Assembly: GCA_002501485.1 (NCBI GenBank)
Contig: DLTS01000097.1
Location: forward strand, 15,121-45,674
DNA from: Acidimicrobiaceae bacterium UBA7830
GTDB taxonomy: Bacteria; Actinomycetota; Acidimicrobiia; Acidimicrobiales; Ilumatobacteraceae
Direction: 5' to 3'
DNA length: 30,554 nt
Below are positions 7,420 to 14,871 of the stretch, one piece after another; position 1 is the first letter of the stretch; the number at the start of each line of letters is the position of its first letter. The position numbers and the translations under genes were made by a program. The notes below the pieces were generated by a model. It was given only the letters and a program-made list of their open reading frames with translations. It was not told the origin of the DNA and searched no databases.

Positions 7420-8304
7420 ATGTCGAACCCCCAAACCGGCTCTTTTCCTGTAAAGCGTGGCCTTGCCGAAATGCTCTCGGGCGGTGTCATCATGGACGTC
7501 GTTACCCCTGAGCAGGCGAAAATTGCAGAGGATGCAGGAGCGTGCGCAGTGATGGCGCTCGAGCGTGTGCCTGCAGATATTCGCCGTGATGGTGGCATCG
7601 CTCGAATGAGCGACCCAGACATGATCGAAGGTATCAAAGCGACTGTCACGATTCCGGTGATGGCGAAGGCGCGAATCGGCCATTTTGTTGAGGCCCAGAT
7701 CATCCAAAGCCTCGGTGTCGACTTCATTGACGAGTCTGAAGTGCTCACTCCCGCCGATGAAGCCCACCACATAGATAAGTACAAATTTGATGTCCCGTTC
7801 GTGTGTGGAGCAACAAACCTAGGTGAGGCGCTACGTCGTATTTCCGAGGGAGCAGCCATGATCCGCTCGAAGGGTGAAGCGGGCACCGGAAATATCGTTG
7901 AGGCTGTCCGCCACCTCCGCTCGATTTTGGGCGACATCCGTCGTATTGGTCAGGCTGACTCGGCTGAACTCTTCGATTGGGCGAAGCAACTTCAGGCGCC
8001 ACTACCGCTCGTTCAAGAACTTGCAGAGACCGGCCGCCTACCTGTTCCTCTGTTTTGCGCAGGCGGAATTGCAACTCCTGCTGACGCAGCTTTTGCAATG
8101 CAACTCGGCGCTGAGGCGGTATTCGTTGGCTCTGGAATCTTCAAGAGCGATGAGCCAGAACGTCGTGCGCGGGCCATCGTTGAAGCCACTACACATTTCC
8201 AAGACGCAGATGTGCTGGCAAAGGTGAGTCGCGGCCTCGGAGCACCTATGACTGGTATCGGCATGGATGAGATCAATCAGCGTTACGCCGAACGCGGTTG
8301 GTGA
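7420..8304 (+). CDS. pdxS: Pyridoxal 5'-phosphate synthase, PdxS (synthase) subunit
   Basis: A 294-residue TIM-barrel enzyme that makes pyridoxal 5'-phosphate from ribose 5-phosphate, glyceraldehyde 3-phosphate and ammonia delivered by PdxT. Key residues are present: D26 in GGVIMDVV, the first Schiff-base lysine K83 in VMAKARIGH and the second lysine K151 in MIRSKGEAGTG. The phosphate-binding GGIATPADAAF and FVGSGIF segments follow. Length is standard. ATG 7420 is chosen over GTG 7414 because of the TAGATT hexamer six bases upstream and because family members begin close to this point. pdxT follows 27 bases downstream with its own ribosome binding site, so the DXP-independent vitamin B6 pathway is complete here. 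Confidence 0.97.
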   Translation: MSNPQTGSFPVKRGLAEMLSGGVIMDVVTPEQAKIAEDAGACAVMALERVPADIRRDGGIARMSDPDMIEGIKATVTIPVMAKARIGHFVEAQIIQSLGVDFIDESEVLTPADEAHHIDKYKFDVPFVCGATNLGEALRRISEGAAMIRSKGEAGTGNIVEAVRHLRSILGDIRRIGQADSAELFDWAKQLQAPLPLVQELAETGRLPVPLFCAGGIATPADAAFAMQLGAEAVFVGSGIFKSDEPERRARAIVEATTHFQDADVLAKVSRGLGAPMTGIGMDEINQRYAERGW

Positions 8305-8318
8305 TGAAGCCGTCTGCT

Positions 8319-8324
8319 GGGGAG
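8319..8324 (+). promoter_or_regulatory. Ribosome binding site fixing the GTG start of pdxT
   Basis: GGGGAG lies 7 bases before the GTG at 8332. It is a clear Shine-Dalgarno in the short pdxS-pdxT spacer and supports the GTG as start. No promoter-like hexamer is placed for a leaderless start, consistent with co-transcription with pdxS. Confidence 0.7.
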
Positions 8325-8331
8325 CCTCCGG

Positions 8332-8949
8332 GTGAACATCGGAATTTTGGCCCTTCAAGGAGCGTTCGCTGCGCATCAGCGCGTATTGACTGACCTCGGA
8401 ACATCGGTGACGCTCGTGCGTGGTGTCGAAGATTTAGTCGGCCTCGACGGCATTGTGCTCCCCGGCGGAGAAAGTACGACTATGTCAATGTTGCTTGACT
8501 CAAGTGGAATTCACGGACACCTCAGAGAACTTTTGGGTAAAGGGTTCCCGGTGTTTGGCACCTGTGCAGGGCTGATTTTGCTAGCCGAGCAGATCGTCGA
8601 TGGTCGGGCCGACCAACAACAACTTGGTGGGCTCTCGATCAATGCCCGGCGTAATGGCTACGGACGCCAAATTGACAGTTTCGAGGCATCGATCAATATT
8701 TGTGATGCTGAGCACGCATGCTCTATGAACGGTGTTTTTATTCGTGCCCCTCGGATTGAAAAGGTCACAGGAGATGTTCACGTGCTGGGTACCGTCAACG
8801 GCGACATCGTGCTCGTTCGGCAGGGGAATGTTCTTGGCGCCACCTTTCATCCTGAGCTCGGTAATGATCGTCGGGTCCACGAAATGTTTTTGAAGATCGT
8901 GTCACGTCACAACGATGATCTGGAACAGGTTCAAGAGGTGAGGAGTTAA
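8332..8949 (+). CDS. pdxT: Pyridoxal 5'-phosphate synthase, glutaminase subunit PdxT
   Basis: A 205-residue class I glutamine amidotransferase that releases ammonia from glutamine for PdxS. The catalytic triad is visible: C78 in FGTCAGLILLA, and H173 and E175 in TFHPEL. The substrate-binding PGGESTT (44-50) and the IRAPRIE segment near 137-143 are typical of PdxT. The GTG start gives the conserved N-terminus NIGILALQGAF and is preceded by GGGGAG. It follows pdxS and precedes a yebC gene by 3 bases. M. tuberculosis has a similar order but, from memory, with a thioesterase gene between pdxS and pdxT. Here the two are adjacent. Confidence 0.96.
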   Translation: MNIGILALQGAFAAHQRVLTDLGTSVTLVRGVEDLVGLDGIVLPGGESTTMSMLLDSSGIHGHLRELLGKGFPVFGTCAGLILLAEQIVDGRADQQQLGGLSINARRNGYGRQIDSFEASINICDAEHACSMNGVFIRAPRIEKVTGDVHVLGTVNGDIVLVRQGNVLGATFHPELGNDRRVHEMFLKIVSRHNDDLEQVQEVRS

Positions 8950-8952
8950 GAA

Positions 8953-9702
8953 ATGTCAGGGCATTCCAAATGGGCGACTATCAAGCACAAGAAGGGTGCA
9001 GCAGATAAGGCCCGTGGAAAACTGTTTGCAAAGTTGGCTCGTCAAATTGAAGTCGCGGCTCGCGCTGGGGGCGGTGATCCAGATATGAACCCGACTCTTC
9101 GGTCAGCGGTTGCGAAGGCGAAGGGGTCGCAGATGACGAACGACGCAATCGAGCGTGCGATCAAGCGTGGCACGGGTGGCGTAGGTGGTCAGTCCTACGA
9201 GGCGATTACGTATGAGGGTTACGCGCCATGTGGTGTGGCCTTGATGATTGAAGCGCTCACCGACAACCGCAATCGCACAGGCGCCGACATCAGAAATATC
9301 TTCACGAAATCAGGAGGCTCAATGGCTGAGCCCGGTGCGGTGAGTTGGCAGTTTGCTCGGCGAGGGGTCGTCATCGTTGAAGGCTCGGCAGACGAAGAGA
9401 CAGTCTTTGACGTCGCTCTCGAGGCTGGCGCAGATGATGTTGTCAGCGAGGCTGGTGCTTGGAAGGTCACCTGTGATCCATCGGCAACGCCTGCGATAAG
9501 CGAATCGATTAGCGCGGGAGGCCTCAGCATCATCTCAGCGGAGTCACCGTTAGTCTCAGACAACTTGGTGCCGCTCAACACGGTTGAAGACGCCAAGTCA
9601 GTGCTGAAAATCATCGACGCGTTAGAAGACAACGACGATGTGCAGGACGTCTACGCCAACTTTGACATGAGTGATGAAGTGTTGGAGGGAGCCGCCGAGT
9701 GA
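8953..9702 (+). CDS. YebC/PmpR family protein (TACO1-like)
   Basis: A 249-residue protein of the YebC/TACO1 family. Members have been described as DNA-binding regulators and, more recently, as factors that relieve ribosome stalling on difficult proline-rich stretches, so the role in this organism is open. The family N-terminus MSGHSKWATIKHKKGAAD is exact. It is followed by KLFAKLARQIEVAAR, GGGDPDMNPTLRSAV and the acidic domain with LTDNRNRTGADIRNIF and GGSMAEPGAVSWQF. AGGAG lies 7 bases before the ATG. In mycobacteria the same gene follows pdxT (Rv2603c). Placed before ruvC in many actinobacteria, it is here separated from ruvC by a peroxiredoxin gene. The stop overlaps the start of that gene (GTGA). 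Confidence 0.95.
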   Translation: MSGHSKWATIKHKKGAADKARGKLFAKLARQIEVAARAGGGDPDMNPTLRSAVAKAKGSQMTNDAIERAIKRGTGGVGGQSYEAITYEGYAPCGVALMIEALTDNRNRTGADIRNIFTKSGGSMAEPGAVSWQFARRGVVIVEGSADEETVFDVALEAGADDVVSEAGAWKVTCDPSATPAISESISAGGLSIISAESPLVSDNLVPLNTVEDAKSVLKIIDALEDNDDVQDVYANFDMSDEVLEGAAE

Positions 9703-10154
9703 GCACCCTTGTCAAGGTTGGAGATCTAGCCCCTGACTTCACGCTCATGGCGACTGGAGGGGCTGAGATCACGTTGTCATCATTTCAGGGGCGACCGGTC
9801 GTCATCGTTTTTTATCCGGGTGACGACTCTCCGGTCTGTACCGAGCAACTGAACTCCTACAACGAAGGCTTAGACGAGTTCGAGCGTCTCGATGCTCAGG
9901 TGCTCGGAATATCATTTCAAAGCCTTGACAGTCACGAATCATTTTCCGAAAAATACGGGCTCAACTTTCCGCTATTGGCTGATATCGATAGGCACGTATC
10001 AAAGCTTTACGGCATTCTTGGTCCGCTCGGGTTTCCCCGTCGCAGTGTGTTCATCGTTGATGAATCTGGAGTCATTCGCTACGCCCATCGAGCGATTGCC
10101 GGGCTCTCGTACCGCCCGGTGTCTGAGCTCATTTCAGCTCTGAACTCACTGTGA
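9699..10154 (+). CDS. 1-Cys peroxiredoxin (Bcp/AhpE-like)
   Basis: A 151-residue thiol peroxidase of the AhpC/TSA fold that reduces hydrogen peroxide or organic hydroperoxides in the cytoplasm. The peroxidatic cysteine is C47 in FYPGDDSPVCTEQ, with Ser at the position that is usually Thr (PxxxTxxC). C47 is the only cysteine in the protein, so there is no resolving cysteine. An external thiol would have to regenerate it, as in mycobacterial AhpE. The conserved C-terminal half reads NFPLLADIDRHVSKLYG and RRSVFIVDESGVIRY. The GTG start overlaps the stop of the YebC gene. I cannot decide between Bcp and AhpE subgroups from sequence reading alone. Confidence 0.92.
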   Translation: MSTLVKVGDLAPDFTLMATGGAEITLSSFQGRPVVIVFYPGDDSPVCTEQLNSYNEGLDEFERLDAQVLGISFQSLDSHESFSEKYGLNFPLLADIDRHVSKLYGILGPLGFPRRSVFIVDESGVIRYAHRAIAGLSYRPVSELISALNSL

Positions 10155-10189
10155 TTGCGATGGTCATCGTTGATGTGACCGCAACCAAG

Positions 10190-10195
10190 TAGAAT
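10190..10195 (+). promoter_or_regulatory. Putative leaderless -10 element for ruvC
   Basis: TAGAAT lies 7 bases before the ruvC ATG at 10203, within the 48-base spacer after the peroxiredoxin gene. No Shine-Dalgarno is present between the hexamer and the ATG. It is the closest match to the standard TATAAT among the five such sites here. Confidence 0.6.
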
Positions 10196-10202
10196 CGAAC
10201 TT

Positions 10203-10736
10203 ATGTTCGGTAGTTCGGCGAAGTCGTGCCGGGTGGTTGGCATAGACCCCGGTTTGACCCGGTGTGGATTTGCGGTCATCGATGCTCAGGGTTCGTCCGT
10301 GAATGCCCGCTCGCTAGGCGTGTTCACCACGTCGCCACAGATGGAGTTACCCGACCGGTTGGCGGCTTTGCAGCGAGATATTCATGAATTGCTTGACGAG
10401 TTCGCACCTCACGCTGTCGCTGTCGAAAAAGTCTTTTTCCAAGTCAACGTGCGGACCGCCATGAGTGTCGGTCAAGCGAGTGGTATCGCTCTCGCCGAAG
10501 CCGCTCAATCAGGTTGCACGGTCGCTCAGTACTCGCCAAATGAAGTGAAGATGTCTATTGCTGGTTTTGGTGGGGCAGATAAGCAGCAGGTGCAGAGAAT
10601 GGTCCAACAGCGTCTCGGGCTGTCATCACCTCCTCGGCCTGCGGATGCAGCAGACGCAGCCGCTCTTGCGCTCTGCTACCTTGCAAGTTCTCCGCTGACG
10701 GCAGCGGTGCAAGCGGCGCTCGGAGGTCGATCGTGA
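10203..10736 (+). CDS. ruvC: Crossover junction endodeoxyribonuclease RuvC
   Basis: A 177-residue Holliday-junction resolvase. The four acidic catalytic residues of the RNase H-like fold can be placed: D15 in GIDPGLTRCGF, E75 in AVEKVFFQ, and D148 and D151 in PPRPADAADAAALALCY. The loop VNVRTAMSVGQASG and the segment YSPNEVKMSIAGFGGADKQQ are family-typical. The enzyme nicks opposite strands of junctions bound by RuvAB. The start is supported by a leaderless-type TAGAAT-N7-ATG. The stop overlaps the GTG of ruvA, and the order ruvC-ruvA-ruvB is standard. Confidence 0.97.
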   Translation: MFGSSAKSCRVVGIDPGLTRCGFAVIDAQGSSVNARSLGVFTTSPQMELPDRLAALQRDIHELLDEFAPHAVAVEKVFFQVNVRTAMSVGQASGIALAEAAQSGCTVAQYSPNEVKMSIAGFGGADKQQVQRMVQQRLGLSSPPRPADAADAAALALCYLASSPLTAAVQAALGGRS

Positions 10737-11320
10737 TTGCCACTCTGCGCGGTCGACTACTTGACCGATCTCCCGAGGGTTCGGCGATCCTCGAAGTTGG
10801 CGGCGTTGGATATGAGGTCGCAATGACCTCACGCAATCTGACGTCACTGTCATCAGATGGCGAAACCTTCATCTATGTCCACCATCACATTCGCGAAGAC
10901 AGCCAGCAGTTGTTTGGCTTCACCAGCGTGCTCGAACGGGTAACCTTCCGCATTCTCATTGCAACTCACGGAGTCGGCCCTTCGTTGGCGCTAGCCATTC
11001 TTGAAACACACACTCCTCATGCTCTTGTCGACGCAGTCGCAACGTCAGATGTCAACGCGTTAACGATGGTGTCAGGAGTAGGAAAGAAGACAGCTGAGCG
11101 CCTTCTCGTCGAACTGCGTTCACGCCTGTCGCTCCCTGAAATCGACGCACCATCGTCGGCGACAACTGGTGGTGCGATTCGTGAAATTCGCGCTGCGCTT
11201 GAGCAGTTGGGCTATGACCCATCAGAAGTTGTCTCGGCTACAAGCGAATTGCCGGTCGACGTTGATGTCGCCGAGGGGTTGCGCAGCGCGCTGTCATATC
11301 TGGGGGCGCAACGTGCGTGA
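10733..11320 (+). CDS. ruvA: Holliday junction DNA helicase subunit RuvA
   Basis: A 195-residue subunit that binds the four-way junction as a tetramer and loads RuvB. Domain I (OB fold) starts with MIATLRGRLLDRS and contains VGGVGYEVAMTS. The acidic pin region is not clearly resolved. Helix-hairpin-helix motifs are seen at VGPSLALAIL and VSGVGKKTAERLLVELRSRL. The C-terminal domain III (about 145-195), which contacts RuvB, contains AIREIRAALEQLGYDPSEV. The GTG start overlaps the ruvC stop (GTGA), and the end overlaps ruvB by 8 bases. Confidence 0.96.
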   Translation: MIATLRGRLLDRSPEGSAILEVGGVGYEVAMTSRNLTSLSSDGETFIYVHHHIREDSQQLFGFTSVLERVTFRILIATHGVGPSLALAILETHTPHALVDAVATSDVNALTMVSGVGKKTAERLLVELRSRLSLPEIDAPSSATTGGAIREIRAALEQLGYDPSEVVSATSELPVDVDVAEGLRSALSYLGAQRA

Positions 11321-12359
11321 AGAGTTCCTTGATCCGGGCATCGAGGATGATTCGACCGATCCGGCTGAAGTTGGTTTACGGCCGCAGACTCTCAGCGAGT
11401 TCGTCGGCCAATCCGAATTGAAAGAGCATCTTGAGATCGTCTTAGAGGCGGCAAAGAAGCGCGGCCAAGCTCTCGATCACCTTTTGTTCGCAGGTCCACC
11501 AGGGCTCGGCAAGACAACTCTTGCCGGGATCATTGCTATCGAGCGCAGCGTTGACTTGCATGTGACGTCTGGTCCCGCTCTCGAACGGGCGGGCGACCTC
11601 GCGGCAATCTTGACCAAACTGGGCGAAGGCGACGTATTATTCATCGACGAGATACATCGTCTTTCGAGAGCGGTCGAAGAAATTCTCTATCCAGCAATGG
11701 AAGACTTTAAGCTCGACATCGTCGTCGGCAAAGGGCCTGCTGCATCAAGTATCCGACTTACGATGCCGCCGTTCACATTGGTGGGAGCCACTACCCGCAC
11801 TGGCATGATCACGGGGCCCCTTCGGGATCGCTTCGGTTACGTTGCTCGACTTGACTACTACAGCTCAGAAGAGTTGAGCGCAGTGGTGTCTCGCGCTGCA
11901 TCAATTTGGGGCGTCGTCATCGATGATGAGGCCGCATTTGAAGTCGCCCGTCGTTCGAGGGGCACCCCACGTATTGCTAATCGCCTTCTCCGCAGGGTGC
12001 GCGACTTCGCAGAAGTCCGATCAGACGGTCTGATCACTCCCGATGTCGCCCGAGAGGGGCTGAGGGTGTTCGGTGTCGACGATTTGGGTCTCGACAAGGT
12101 TGATCGTGCCCTCCTCGATTCACTGTGCTCTCGGTTTGCGGGTGGTCCGGTTGGGCTCTCAACCCTTGCGATTGGCGTTGGCGAGCAACCCGAAACAGTC
12201 GAGGACGTACACGAACCATTTCTTATCCAACTTGGGCTCATCGCCCGCACGCCACGCGGCCGCATTGCGTTGCCTGCCGCTTACTCTCATATGGGAGTCG
12301 ATATGCCGGCTGGGTCTGAAGAAGTCGCCACACAGACACGGTCGTTGTTTGAAGACTGA
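11313..12359 (+). CDS. ruvB: Holliday junction DNA helicase subunit RuvB
   Basis: A 348-residue AAA+ motor that drives branch migration with RuvA. Walker A is GPPGLGKT (61-68), Walker B is LFIDEIH (D112, E113), sensor 1 is GATTRTG (158-164) and the arginine-finger region is GPLRDRFG (168-175). The C-terminal winged helix ends with GLIARTPRGRIALPAAYSHM. The reading frame is open further upstream, but the GTG at 11313 gives the normal N-terminus (REEFLDPG then LRPQTLSEFVGQ). It also has GGGGG six bases upstream and overlaps ruvA by only 8 bases, so the longer form is rejected. The TGA stop shares its A with the ATG of queA. Confidence 0.97.
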   Translation: MREEFLDPGIEDDSTDPAEVGLRPQTLSEFVGQSELKEHLEIVLEAAKKRGQALDHLLFAGPPGLGKTTLAGIIAIERSVDLHVTSGPALERAGDLAAILTKLGEGDVLFIDEIHRLSRAVEEILYPAMEDFKLDIVVGKGPAASSIRLTMPPFTLVGATTRTGMITGPLRDRFGYVARLDYYSSEELSAVVSRAASIWGVVIDDEAAFEVARRSRGTPRIANRLLRRVRDFAEVRSDGLITPDVAREGLRVFGVDDLGLDKVDRALLDSLCSRFAGGPVGLSTLAIGVGEQPETVEDVHEPFLIQLGLIARTPRGRIALPAAYSHMGVDMPAGSEEVATQTRSLFED

Positions 12360-13360
12360 TGTCGATTTCAGATTTCGATTACGAACTTCCTGCTGAGTTG
12401 ATTGCTCAGACTCCGGTGGAGCCTCGCAGCGCAGCACGGCTCCTAATTGACGAAGGCGATCGGCCCGCTCGACATTCAGTGGTTGAACATCTCAGTGAAG
12501 AACTGTTGGCTGGCGATGTGCTCGTCGTGAACAACACCAAGGTGCTTCCGGCGCGTCTGCATCTACAACGAGCAACAGGAGGAAAGGTCGAAGTCTTGTT
12601 GCTTGAGCCGTTGGGCGATAGCGAATGGGAATGTCTCATGCGGCCCGGGGGCAAATTGAAGCCTGGCGAAGAGCTGTTTTCGCACAGTGGTGAGGCAGTT
12701 ATTGCTGTGACCGGTAGGCGGGAATCTCCATCTGCAGCGACATTTCAGGTCTCGATACTTGCATCCGAAGATCAACTTTTCGCTCTTGGCGAACTACCGC
12801 TGCCGCCGTACATCACTGAGCAACCTGCCGATCCCAATCGTTACCAAACCGTGTTCGCTGACCGGCCCGGAAGTGCCGCAGCGCCAACCGCCGGCCTCCA
12901 CCTCACCACTGAGCTTCTCTCTGAACTTCAGGCTCTCGGAATCGACATTGTCGAGGTTGAACTCATCGTCGGCATCGACACGTTCAGGCCAGTGGAGGTC
13001 GAACGGCTCGATGATCACATCATGCACACTGAGTCGTTCCGTGTCGGTAGCGCAGCATTTGAACGAGTCAATGATGCCGCTCGTGTGATTGCCGTTGGCA
13101 CAACGTCAACTCGCGCGCTTGAAAGCGCAGCAACAACTCATCGTCTTGAAGGTCGAACAAATTTGTTCATTCGTCCGGGTTACGACTGGAAAGTTGTTGA
13201 TCTCCTCATGACGAACTTTCATCAACCACGAACCACTTTGTTGGTGATGATCGAAGCCTTCGTTGGCACCCGATGGCGGCGACTGTACGAAGAAGCAATT
13301 GGCGAGCGTTACCGGATGTTGAGCTTCGGAGATGCAATGCTTCTTAACCGACACCGGTAA
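12359..13360 (+). CDS. queA: S-adenosylmethionine:tRNA ribosyltransferase-isomerase QueA
   Basis: A 333-residue enzyme that transfers and rearranges the ribosyl part of SAM onto preQ1 in tRNA, giving epoxyqueuosine. Family blocks are visible: FDYELPAELIAQTP at the start, VVNNTKVLPARLHL, the GKVEVLLLEPL strand, LPLPPYI, PGSAAAPTAGLHLT, and TNFHQPRTTLLVMIEAF near the C-terminus. The length is only slightly below the usual 340-350. It overlaps ruvB by one base (TGATG) and is followed by tgt, which makes the QueA substrate. Modified tRNAs would be those with GUN anticodons (Asp, Asn, His, Tyr). Confidence 0.96.
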   Translation: MSISDFDYELPAELIAQTPVEPRSAARLLIDEGDRPARHSVVEHLSEELLAGDVLVVNNTKVLPARLHLQRATGGKVEVLLLEPLGDSEWECLMRPGGKLKPGEELFSHSGEAVIAVTGRRESPSAATFQVSILASEDQLFALGELPLPPYITEQPADPNRYQTVFADRPGSAAAPTAGLHLTTELLSELQALGIDIVEVELIVGIDTFRPVEVERLDDHIMHTESFRVGSAAFERVNDAARVIAVGTTSTRALESAATTHRLEGRTNLFIRPGYDWKVVDLLMTNFHQPRTTLLVMIEAFVGTRWRRLYEEAIGERYRMLSFGDAMLLNRHR

Positions 13361-13370
13361 CGTCTCGGTC

Positions 13371-14468
13371 GTGTTTCCGGTCACACTTCAGGTTGAGGCG
13401 TTCTCTGGTCAGGCTCGTGCAGGTATTGCGGTTACCGCCCGAGGCAGTTACGAAACTCCGACGTTTATGCCGGTGGGAACTCGTGGTGCGGTGAAGTATC
13501 TCGACGCCCACGACTATCGAGATATCGGCGCACAGATCGTGTTAGGAAACACGTATCACCTCATGTTGCGACCTGGAGCTGACGTCGTTGAGCATTTCGG
13601 CGGACTGGGAAAATTTGCAGCCTGGGAAGGTCTCACGCTTACTGATTCTGGTGGTTTTCAGGTCTTTTCTCTCGACCCAAAGATCGACGATGACGGAGTC
13701 ACCTTTAAGAGCGTCTACGACGGATCTCGGCACCGTTTCACTCCTGAGATAGCAGTTCAGGTTCAGCAACAACTCGGCGCCGACATCCAAATGGTGCTCG
13801 ATGTATGCCCTCCGCTTCCGAGCCCTCATGATGTCATCCGTCAAGCAGTCGAACGCACGGCGTCATGGGCATACCGGGCACGAGAGGCCCACACCCGCAC
13901 TAATCAATCATTGTTTGGCATTGTGCAAGGTGGCACAAGCACGTCCCTTCGGGCGGAGAGTGCGCAGCGCACTGTTGCGCTCGATTTCGATGGCTACGGA
14001 ATTGGCGGTTTGTCGGTAGGGGAGCCTCGCCAGGAAATGCTTCCCGCAATCGAAGCTGCAGTAGACCACCTTCCGGTCGACCGGCCTCGTTATCTGATGG
14101 GTGTGGGCGACCCGGCCTCTCTGGTCGAGGCGGTAGCGCGTGGTGTCGACCAGTTCGATTGCGTGATGCAGACAAGGCTTGGCCGGCACGGTACTGCGCT
14201 CACGAGCGGTGGTCGTTGGCAAGTGAAAGCAAGCGGTAATGCGCTGAGCGATGAGCCGATCGACCCTCACTGCACATGTCAGGTGTGTGCCACGCACAGC
14301 CGAGGATACTTGCGACACTTGTTTCAGTCGAAAGAGCCCACCGCTTCACGCCTTCTCAGTCTCCACAATCTGAAATGGACGATCGACCTCGTCGCATCGA
14401 TGCGGTCAGCGATCATCGATGGCACCTTTGACTCCCTTCGAGAAGAAATTCTTCACACCTGGGAGTAG
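13371..14468 (+). CDS. tgt: Queuine/preQ1 tRNA-guanine transglycosylase
   Basis: A 365-residue TIM-barrel enzyme that exchanges guanine-34 for preQ1 in GUN-anticodon tRNAs. Active-site residues are D92 in LTDSGGFQVFSL and the nucleophile D263 in VDQFDCVMQTR. The zinc site is complete: C301, C303 and C306 in CTCQVC, plus H332 in SLHNL. I chose GTG 13371 because it gives an N-terminus of the usual length (VFPVTLQVEAFSGQARAG) 10 bases after the queA stop. An ATG at 13332 is in frame but would overlap queA by 29 bases and has GGAG directly against it, so it remains an alternative (378 residues). No strong ribosome binding site is seen before the GTG. Confidence 0.95.
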   Translation: MFPVTLQVEAFSGQARAGIAVTARGSYETPTFMPVGTRGAVKYLDAHDYRDIGAQIVLGNTYHLMLRPGADVVEHFGGLGKFAAWEGLTLTDSGGFQVFSLDPKIDDDGVTFKSVYDGSRHRFTPEIAVQVQQQLGADIQMVLDVCPPLPSPHDVIRQAVERTASWAYRAREAHTRTNQSLFGIVQGGTSTSLRAESAQRTVALDFDGYGIGGLSVGEPRQEMLPAIEAAVDHLPVDRPRYLMGVGDPASLVEAVARGVDQFDCVMQTRLGRHGTALTSGGRWQVKASGNALSDEPIDPHCTCQVCATHSRGYLRHLFQSKEPTASRLLSLHNLKWTIDLVASMRSAIIDGTFDSLREEILHTWE

Positions 14469-14498
14469 TAGGTCGGGGTCTGGACAGTGGTGAGTCGA

Positions 14499-14504
14499 TA
14501 GCAT
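14499..14504 (+). promoter_or_regulatory. Possible -10 element before yajC
   Basis: TAGCAT lies 10 bases before the yajC ATG in the 46-base tgt-yajC gap. Transcription starting about 7 bases after it would leave a leader of only about 3-4 bases. The fit is weaker than for lemA, pdxS, ruvC, apt and hisS. Confidence 0.35.
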
Positions 14505-14514
14505 CTGACCCGTT

Positions 14515-14871
14515 ATGAATCATCTTTCTGCTCTCATCGCTCAAGAAGAAACAGCTTCCGGATCGGCGGCTTTCCAGTTCGTGCTGCTCGCTGCAGTTCC
14601 GCTCGCTCTGTATTTCCTCATGATTCGCCCTCAGCGTCGCAAGATGCGTGAATCAGCTGAGATGCAGGCTTCGCTCGCAGTGGGAGACGAGGTCATCACG
14701 GGCTCCGGCATTTATGGCTTTATTACTGCGGTTGAAGATGACCTGTTTTGGATCGAAGTCGATGAAGATGTGCAACTTCGTGTGGTGAAGAGCCAGGTGC
14801 ACGGTCGCGTCAGTGGCCAGGCCGTACCGGCGGAAGACGGCGACGATCAGGATGAGTCGGACGAATCGTGA
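14515..14871 (+). CDS. yajC: Preprotein translocase accessory subunit YajC
   Basis: A 118-residue small membrane protein associated with SecDF. After a short N-terminus there is one transmembrane helix (about 20-38, FQFVLLAAVPLALYFLMIR) followed directly by the family signature MIRPQRRKMRE. The cytoplasmic domain holds LAVGDEVITGSGIYGFITAV and VQLRVVKSQVHGRV. The tail from about residue 100 is strongly acidic. Its TGA overlaps the GTG start of secD, so yajC-secD-secF are coupled. Confidence 0.94.
   Translation: MNHLSALIAQEETASGSAAFQFVLLAAVPLALYFLMIRPQRRKMRESAEMQASLAVGDEVITGSGIYGFITAVEDDLFWIEVDEDVQLRVVKSQVHGRVSGQAVPAEDGDDQDESDES

Noticed and set aside
7311..7937. Minus-strand reading frame (208 codons) opposite pdxS and the DUF3048 gene end
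   Set aside because: It is antisense to pdxS, covers its promoter-like site, and its translation is low-complexity without known motifs.
11169..11312. N-terminal extension of RuvB inside ruvA
   Set aside because: The extra 48 residues are just ruvA read in another frame. The GTG at 11313 gives the standard RuvB start.
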